DNA of 64,000 nt from Hymenobacter aerophilus DSM 13606 (GTDB lineage: Bacteria > Bacteroidota > Bacteroidia > Cytophagales > Hymenobacteraceae): the NCBI RefSeq assembly GCF_000382225.1, contig NZ_KB907800.1:62001-126000 (forward strand). Direction: 5' to 3'. Shown here piece by piece: positions 59,255 through 64,000 of the stretch. The notes below the pieces were generated by a model. That model saw nothing but the letters and a program-made list of their open reading frames with translations, made no database searches and was not told where the DNA came from. A program made the translations under genes and the position numbers. How positions within the stretch are numbered: the first letter of the stretch is position 1; each line of letters opens with the position of its first letter.

Positions 59255-59389
59255 TGAAGCTGGTTGAGCAGAAAGACGTAAAGTTCGGCACTTGATTGCA
59301 GCCCGACTAACACCGGCAACAACGGCGCCAACGAGCGGCAGGGTATTGCGCCGCTACCCCAGCCGGGCAAACAAACCTACGGGCACTGC

Positions 59390-60430
59390 CTACGAAAACG
59401 GCGGCAACGGCTGCCACTGCTGCACCCGCGCCAGTACCAGCGCTGGCTCCAGGGCCTTGATGCAGGTGCAGGCGGCCGGCTGCGCGCGGCAGTCCTGGCA
59501 GTCGGGCCGGTCGAAAACCAGGTATTCGGCGTGGGGGCCCAGCGGGGCCCATCGGCCGGGGTGCATGGGCCGGATGGGCGGATAGAGGCCCAGCGCGTGC
59601 CGGCCCAGCGCAGCGGCCAGGTGCAGCGGACCGGTGCTGCCGGCCACCAGCCCATCGGCAGCAGCCAGAAAGGCCAGGAATTCGGGCAGGTCCAGCTGGC
59701 CGGTGAGGTCGGCCGCCAGGTAGGGCTGGTGCTCGGTCAGCCAGTCGCGCAACTCCTCCCCCTCGGCAGCCGTGCCCGAAACGAATACGCGGTGGCCGGC
59801 CTGGTGAAGCACCCGGGCCAGCTGGCCGAAGTGTGGCAGGCCCCACTCGCGGGCGCTGCCGCGGCTGCGCGGGTGCAGCACCACATTGAGCTGGCCAGGG
59901 GTGCGGGCCGCCAGCAACTGTTGCAGCGCGGGCCGCAGCGGCACAGCGGGCGTCAGCTTCACCAGCGCAGCCACTTCGGGTAGCGGTAGAGCGGCGTTTT
60001 CGCCCAGCGGAGCCAGCAGGGCCAGGTTGAGCTGGCTTTCGTGCAGGGGCGAGTGGCGGCGGCTGAGCTTTACGAGGCGGTTGCAGGTAAGCCAGTGAAA
60101 CCAGCGGTTGCGGGTGCCGATGCGCACCTTGATGCCGGCCAGCAGCGCCAGCCGGGCCAGATCTTTATTTGGAAAGACGTGCAGCATGGTATCGGCCCCA
60201 ATAGCGCGCAGGGCGGCTACCTGCTGGTTGGGCGGCAGCTGCTGCAGCTCATCAAGGCTCACGAAGCCATCCAGCCAGGGGCAAGCCTCCGCCACGGCGC
60301 GGGTGTAGTTGCGGCCCAGCAGCAGCACCCGGCAGCCCGGAAACAGCTGCTTCAGCCGGCCGGCTACCGGCAGCGTCAGCACTACGTCGCCGATGGCATC
60401 GGTGCGGCTGATGAGGAAAGTACGGCTCAT
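59390..60430 (-). CDS. Glycosyltransferase family 9 (heptosyltransferase-like)
   Basis: 346 residues. The GT-B fold starts with FLISRTDAIGDVVLTLPVAG, typical of ADP-heptose:LPS heptosyltransferases, and the C-domain has the nucleotide-sugar region FVSGTAAEGEELRDWL and AADGLVAGSTGPLHLAAALG. The end carries a CX2CX6CXC cluster (C311, C314, C321, C323), which is unusual for classic WaaC/WaaF and may bind metal. It probably builds the core of a surface glycolipid with the neighbouring GT2 and ligase. Confidence 0.88.
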   Translation of the reverse strand: MSRTFLISRTDAIGDVVLTLPVAGRLKQLFPGCRVLLLGRNYTRAVAEACPWLDGFVSLDELQQLPPNQQVAALRAIGADTMLHVFPNKDLARLALLAGIKVRIGTRNRWFHWLTCNRLVKLSRRHSPLHESQLNLALLAPLGENAALPLPEVAALVKLTPAVPLRPALQQLLAARTPGQLNVVLHPRSRGSAREWGLPHFGQLARVLHQAGHRVFVSGTAAEGEELRDWLTEHQPYLAADLTGQLDLPEFLAFLAAADGLVAGSTGPLHLAAALGRHALGLYPPIRPMHPGRWAPLGPHAEYLVFDRPDCQDCRAQPAACTCIKALEPALVLARVQQWQPLPPFS

Positions 60431-60452
60431 GGTTTTGGGCTGTTAGCTTTTA

Positions 60453-60468
60453 GCTGATAGCTATCAGC
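60453..60468. repeat. Perfect 16-bp palindrome in the GT2-GT9 gap
   Basis: GCTGATAGCTATCAGC is fully self-complementary and lies downstream of reiterated GTTAGCTTTTAGCTG words, like the sequence near rpoC. Confidence 0.65.
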
Positions 60469-60504
60469 GCTGCTTCTGTTTTTAAATTTGGCGTCGCTTA
60501 TCAC

Positions 60505-61293
60505 CTACTCAACTTCTTTCATTTCGCCTAGATACTTGAGCTTGGCGAACTTCAGAAACACGCCCCAGGCCGAAATGGCAGCAATGCTGAGGCCCGCGAA
60601 TCCATCCAGAAAGCCGCCCCGCACCACGTAGCCGTGCACGAACTTCCAGATGGGTTTCAGTACCAGATGAAAAACCGTTACCTGCCGCCGGTTTTTCAGC
60701 CACAGCTCCTCGGCGGCAATGCTGGTGAAGCGGTTGAGCTGCTGCACGTGCTGTTCGACGGAAGTATAAGAGTAGTGCAGCGCATCGCCAGCCAGAGGTT
60801 GCGGCGCGGGTTGGCCGGGCGCCAGCTCGTAGTGCTCGTGTAGCAGCAGGCCCTGCCAGCGGCCCAGGCGCCGGTCGTAGAGGCGTAGTTTGCGGTCGGG
60901 GTACCAGCCGCCGTGGCGCACCCAGTGGCCGACGTAGCTGGTGAGGCGAGCCAGCGTGTAGCCGCCGCCCTGCCAGTTGGCCAGCGCCGCCCGGATGCTG
61001 GTTTGCAGCTCCGGCGTCAGCACTTCGTCGGCATCGAGCTGCAGTACGTGCTCGTGGCGGGCCTGGGCGGTGGCGTAGTTTTTCTGCTCGACGTAGCCGG
61101 CAAAGGCGTGCTGCACCACCCGCGCCCCCAGCTCCCGGCAGATTTCTACCGTGCGGTCCGTCGAAAAACTATCCACCACCAGCAGCTCGTCGGCCACCGG
61201 GCGGGCGGCTTCGAGGCAGCGGGCAATGTTGGCTTCTTCGTTGAAAGTGATGATGACGACGGACAGCGGAACGGCAGCGGGCATAGGCGGCAA
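60505..61293 (-). CDS. Family 2 glycosyltransferase
   Basis: 262 residues (an alternative ATG three codons in is equally possible). The GT-A domain starts PLSVVIITFNEEANIARCLE, with ELLVVDSFSTDRTVEICREL and the metal-binding HVLQLDADEVLT. The C-terminal part has a hydrophobic, membrane-associated region (FLDGFAGLSIAAISAWGVFL). It resembles WaaE/KdtX-type enzymes that add glucose to lipopolysaccharide core. First gene of the GT2-GT9-ligase operon. Confidence 0.9.
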   Translation of the reverse strand: MPPMPAAVPLSVVIITFNEEANIARCLEAARPVADELLVVDSFSTDRTVEICRELGARVVQHAFAGYVEQKNYATAQARHEHVLQLDADEVLTPELQTSIRAALANWQGGGYTLARLTSYVGHWVRHGGWYPDRKLRLYDRRLGRWQGLLLHEHYELAPGQPAPQPLAGDALHYSYTSVEQHVQQLNRFTSIAAEELWLKNRRQVTVFHLVLKPIWKFVHGYVVRGGFLDGFAGLSIAAISAWGVFLKFAKLKYLGEMKEVE

Positions 61294-61383
61294 ATATCGG
61301 ATGATTTGGGTGGCCGATTGTCCGGCGGGTTACCTGCAGGGCTGGCGGGGCATTAACCTACTCACTATCAAACCTTCCAACCT

Positions 61384-62199
61384 ATGCGGACACTATGCTT
61401 TTTAGGCCTGGTCATTCTACTGGCGGGCTGTGATGGCCAATCCAACCCGAAGGCGCAGTTCGACCCTATTGCGGTTAAGAGGCCTCTGAATATGACGCGC
61501 AAGCTAAGCGATGAATTCACGTTGGTCAGCCCCGACGACACACTGGAACTCCGGCTGGCTTTTGACGCCGCAACCGGCCGCAACACGTTCATCACTTCAA
61601 CGGCCGACACGGTGCTAACGGCCCGCGTTTTCCGGTTTCGGGGCCTTTACTACTTTGTCGAGACTGGTTCCGATGGGGCCAATTGGGTACATGCGGCGCG
61701 CATTGGCCGCGGGCAGGTGCAGGGCCTGAATACTGGCTACCGGCAGATGATAGCCCTGAGCGGGCAGGTTCAACAGGGAAATTTCTCCGAACTGGTTCGC
61801 TTTCGGAACGCCAGCAACGACAGTTTGCGGCTCCGGTTCGACAGGCGGCAACTGCGCAACTTCTACGCGGCTCAGCTTGATAGCCTACCGGTGTACCGGC
61901 TGCAAACCCGAGAATCCCGGAGCATCCCGGCTGAAGCATTAGCTCCCTCGGTGGCGCCCGTAGTCGGTCCCTACCCCAACCCGGCCCGGCAACAAGCCTC
62001 GCTGGACTTTGCAATTGCTGCCGACCGCCTCGTAACGCTGTGTGACGAACACGGACGCCTGCTGCGCACCTTTTCGGCTGTGGGTCGGCGGCTTACTTTT
62101 TCGGTGGCCGACCTGCCGACGGGCAATTATATAGTTCGCATAAGGGAAGGCAATGGCGGCGCGGCGCCCTTGGCGCTTCGGTTATTAGTGGAGCAGTAG
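61384..62199 (+). CDS. Predicted lipoprotein with T9SS-like C-terminal domain
   Basis: 271 residues. The N-terminus MRTLCFLGLVILLAGCDGQS is a clear lipoprotein signal (LAGC). The middle is beta-rich (LELRLAFDAATGRNTF, VFRFRGLYYFVETGSD), with no known family. The last 80 or so residues begin VVGPYPNPARQQASLDF and end LPTGNYIVRIREG, resembling a type A sorting domain. Combining lipid modification with a T9SS tail is unusual. The gene is divergent from the GT2 gene. Confidence 0.7.
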   Translation: MRTLCFLGLVILLAGCDGQSNPKAQFDPIAVKRPLNMTRKLSDEFTLVSPDDTLELRLAFDAATGRNTFITSTADTVLTARVFRFRGLYYFVETGSDGANWVHAARIGRGQVQGLNTGYRQMIALSGQVQQGNFSELVRFRNASNDSLRLRFDRRQLRNFYAAQLDSLPVYRLQTRESRSIPAEALAPSVAPVVGPYPNPARQQASLDFAIAADRLVTLCDEHGRLLRTFSAVGRRLTFSVADLPTGNYIVRIREGNGGAAPLALRLLVEQ

Positions 62200-62275
62200 A
62201 ACGCCCAAAAGCAAGTGGGCCCAGTACCCAAGTGAGTCGGCCCCGCGTATAGCCAGCCAACCACTTGCTTATCCT

Positions 62276-63154
62276 ATGAATACTCTCGCTTCTGAACAGA
62301 TTGCCCTCGTGACGGGCGCCACTTCGGGCATTGGCAAGGTAACGGCCCGCGAGCTGGTGCGCCGCGGCTACCACATTATCCTGCTGGCCCGCGACGCGGC
62401 CAAGGCCGCCCGGGTGCGCCAGGAATTCCAGCAGCTGGCCGCCTCCGGGCAGCGGGTGGATGTGCTGTTGTGCGACCTCTCGGATTTGAGCCAGGTGCGG
62501 CGGGCGGCCGAGGAGTTCATCCAGCGCTACCACCGCCTCGACGTGCTGGTGAACAACGCCGGCCTCATCTTCGGCAAGCAGCGTGAAACCTCGGCCGACG
62601 GGTACGAAATGACCTTGGCCACCAACTACCTCGGCCCCTTCCTGCTCACCAGCCTGCTGCTGCCGGCCCTGGAACGGAGCGAGGCAGCCCGCATCGTGAA
62701 CGTGGCCTCCGACGGCTACCGCCTGGCCAAACCCAAACTGCACGACCTCAACCAAGAGGAAAACTACAGCGCGTGGCGGCAGTACGGCAACACCAAGCTC
62801 TACAACATCCTCTTCACCCAGGAGCTGGCCCGGCAGCTACGGGCGCGCGGCATCAGCCACGTCGTCACCAACAGCCTGCACCCCGGCGTGGTGGCCAGCG
62901 GCTTCGGCTCGGCCTCGGGCGGCCTGACGAGCTGGCTTACCGGGCTGGCCGCGCCGCTACTGCTCACACCCGACGAAGGCGCCCGCACCAGCATTTTCCT
63001 GGCCACCGACCCCATTGGCGGGCAGGTGAGTGGCGGCTACTTTGCCAAGGAGCAGGCCCAGCCCGTGAAGCACGCCTTCACCGACCCCGCCAAAACCCGG
63101 CAGCTCTGGCAGGAAACCGAGCGGCTGGTGGGCCAGGAGTTTTTCGGGGCTTAG
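62276..63154 (+). CDS. Short-chain dehydrogenase/reductase
   Basis: 292 residues. The Rossmann motif TGATSGIG (13-20), NNAG (93-96), catalytic S145 and Y170/K174 (YxxxK) are all present. The overall pattern (retinol dehydrogenase/WW-oxidoreductase-like, with LHPGVVASGF and a variable C-terminal lobe) suggests oxidation or reduction of a hydrophobic alcohol or carbonyl with NADP(H) or NAD(H). The substrate cannot be told. The gene stands alone; the 284-bp gap after it holds a long palindrome. Confidence 0.92.
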   Translation: MNTLASEQIALVTGATSGIGKVTARELVRRGYHIILLARDAAKAARVRQEFQQLAASGQRVDVLLCDLSDLSQVRRAAEEFIQRYHRLDVLVNNAGLIFGKQRETSADGYEMTLATNYLGPFLLTSLLLPALERSEAARIVNVASDGYRLAKPKLHDLNQEENYSAWRQYGNTKLYNILFTQELARQLRARGISHVVTNSLHPGVVASGFGSASGGLTSWLTGLAAPLLLTPDEGARTSIFLATDPIGGQVSGGYFAKEQAQPVKHAFTDPAKTRQLWQETERLVGQEFFGA

Positions 63155-63185
63155 CTGGCGGAACAATCCTCGGTTCATGTGCCGC

Positions 63186-63296
63186 TTGTAGAGACTCGAC
63201 CCATCGCGTCTCCTCGTTGCTGACTTTGGGCGGACCTCGGCAGGTAGTTCGTTCAACGTCAGCAACGCCAGGGCGCGAAGGGTCGCGTCTCTACAA
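63186..63296. repeat. Long intergenic palindrome, TTGTAGAGAC type
   Basis: Arms of 39 nt (63186-63224 and 63258-63296) pair with about six mismatches. Outer ends read TTGTAGAGACTCGACCC and its complement TCGCGTCTCTACAA. A second palindrome class, distinct in sequence from the GTCAT-type elements. Confidence 0.85.
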
Positions 63297-63438
63297 CTGG
63301 TTCAGCAATCCGGAACTGATTTCAGACTTACTGCGCTCCGCAACCAATCTGCGCCAGCTCCCTCCCGGAGTTGGCGCACTTGTTTCCGGCGCGTAGCTTT
63401 GGCGGGCTACTCCGTTACCTCACTCCGAACCTGCATTC

Positions 63439-64000
63439 GTGTCCCTCGCTCCTACCCCTTCCCGCAGCTACGGCACTGCCCGCGGCTGGCGGATTTTTCT
63501 GTACGCGCTAGTACCACTCATGATTGTGGTGTTCCTGATTTGTCCTTTTCTGTTTGACAGCAACCAGGGCTTTCTAGTGTATGGACCGATAGGAGCCGTT
63601 ATGTGGAGTATGGCCGGCCTTTTTAGCTTCCTCCTTTACGATGTATACAAAGGGCGCCACACGTTTTCGGAGCAGGGCGTCAGCTACCGGGGGGCCTTCC
63701 GCAGCAAAGACCTGCCAATGGCCGCCATCAAAGGCTACCGCACCGACCAGAACTACACCTACATCGTCCCTAGTAGCAAGCAGCACCGCGGTATCCGCAT
63801 CGGCTACACCAGCGCGGGCTACGCCGAAATCCAGCAGTGGCTGGCCTCCCGGTTTCCCGACCTCGATGTGCAGCAACAGGAGCAGGACGCCGAAAAATTG
63901 CTGCTGGAAGAAGATTTCGGCCGCAACCCGGCCGAGCGGGAGGCTGCCCTGACCAGCGCCCGGCAGGTGGGCCGGGTGCTAAGCGTAGCCGGCTACCTGA
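63439..64000 (+). CDS. Hypothetical membrane protein, 3' end outside window
   Basis: The frame begins at GTG 63439 and stays open to the last base (187 complete codons). Two membrane helices come first (FLYALVPLMIVVFLICPFLF and GPIGAVMWSMAGLFSFLLY). A soluble PH-like part follows: HTFSEQGVSYRGAFRSKDLP, then a helix (AEIQQWLASRFPDLD) and a charged region (QQEQDAEKLLLEEDFGRNPA). No family is recognised with confidence. No ATG lies before the first helix in this frame, so GTG is the best start. Confidence 0.7.
   Translation, partial: MSLAPTPSRSYGTARGWRIFLYALVPLMIVVFLICPFLFDSNQGFLVYGPIGAVMWSMAGLFSFLLYDVYKGRHTFSEQGVSYRGAFRSKDLPMAAIKGYRTDQNYTYIVPSSKQHRGIRIGYTSAGYAEIQQWLASRFPDLDVQQQEQDAEKLLLEEDFGRNPAEREAALTSARQVGRVLSVAGYL

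Overview
The window is chromosomal DNA from a GC-rich member of the Bacteroidota, most likely Cytophagales and close to Hymenobacter. Supporting signs are strong G/C third-position bias, start codons without Shine-Dalgarno sequences, Bacteroidota-type promoters (TAnnTTTG, several with TTG or TTTG about 19-20 nt upstream), C-terminal type IX secretion (T9SS) sorting domains, a TonB-dependent receptor with an N-terminal carboxypeptidase-regulatory-like domain, and many long intergenic inverted repeats. Species assignment is inference. No phage, insertion sequence, CRISPR array or rRNA gene was seen.

Positions 1-10,003 form an envelope and secretion region. It opens with the 3' end of a glycoside hydrolase family 16 gene. 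Two tandem YkuD_2-type L,D-transpeptidase-like genes follow. A minus-strand cluster then runs, in transcription order, DUF4331 protein with T9SS tail, TPR protein, HupE/UreJ-type membrane protein, small Cys-containing secreted protein, TonB-dependent receptor and a small ORF closed by a terminator. This is the best candidate for an undescribed system.

Positions 10,004-16,200 hold hscA-type hsp70 and anmK on the plus strand, then enolase, an FtsB/DivIC-like division protein and a small secreted protein on the minus strand.

Positions 16,200-50,900, read on the minus strand, hold the translation and transcription superregion. In transcription order it runs tRNA-Tyr, tRNA-Gly, tRNA-Thr, tuf, tRNA-Trp, secE, nusG, rplK, rplA, rplJ, rplL, rpoB, rpoC, a short interruption (small membrane ORF and DUF3467 gene), rpsL, rpsG, fusA, rpsJ, the S10 and spc clusters (rplC to secY), map, infA, rpmJ, rpsM, rpsK, rpsD, rpoA and rplQ. 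Two small genes, rpmJ and rpmD, were recovered by direct reading. Terminators and promoter motifs inside this block suggest it is cut into several transcription units (tuf | tRNA-Trp; rpsJ | rplC; rpsN | rpsH; rpoA | rplQ).

Positions 50,963-64,000 are mixed. They hold an M1 metallopeptidase, divergent from a biotin carrier protein gene followed by pyrH and frr. Then come a minus-strand operon (ECF sigma factor, RsrA-like anti-sigma factor, gmk, nadD), a surface-polysaccharide operon (GT2, GT9, O-antigen ligase), a lipoprotein with a T9SS-like tail, a short-chain dehydrogenase, and a membrane protein gene cut by the window end.

Two classes of intergenic inverted repeat run through the region. 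One consists of long palindromes sharing a GTCATnCnGAGCG-like arm or a TTGTAGAGAC arm. The other consists of hairpins built from short reiterated words, whose arms often abut start or stop codons.
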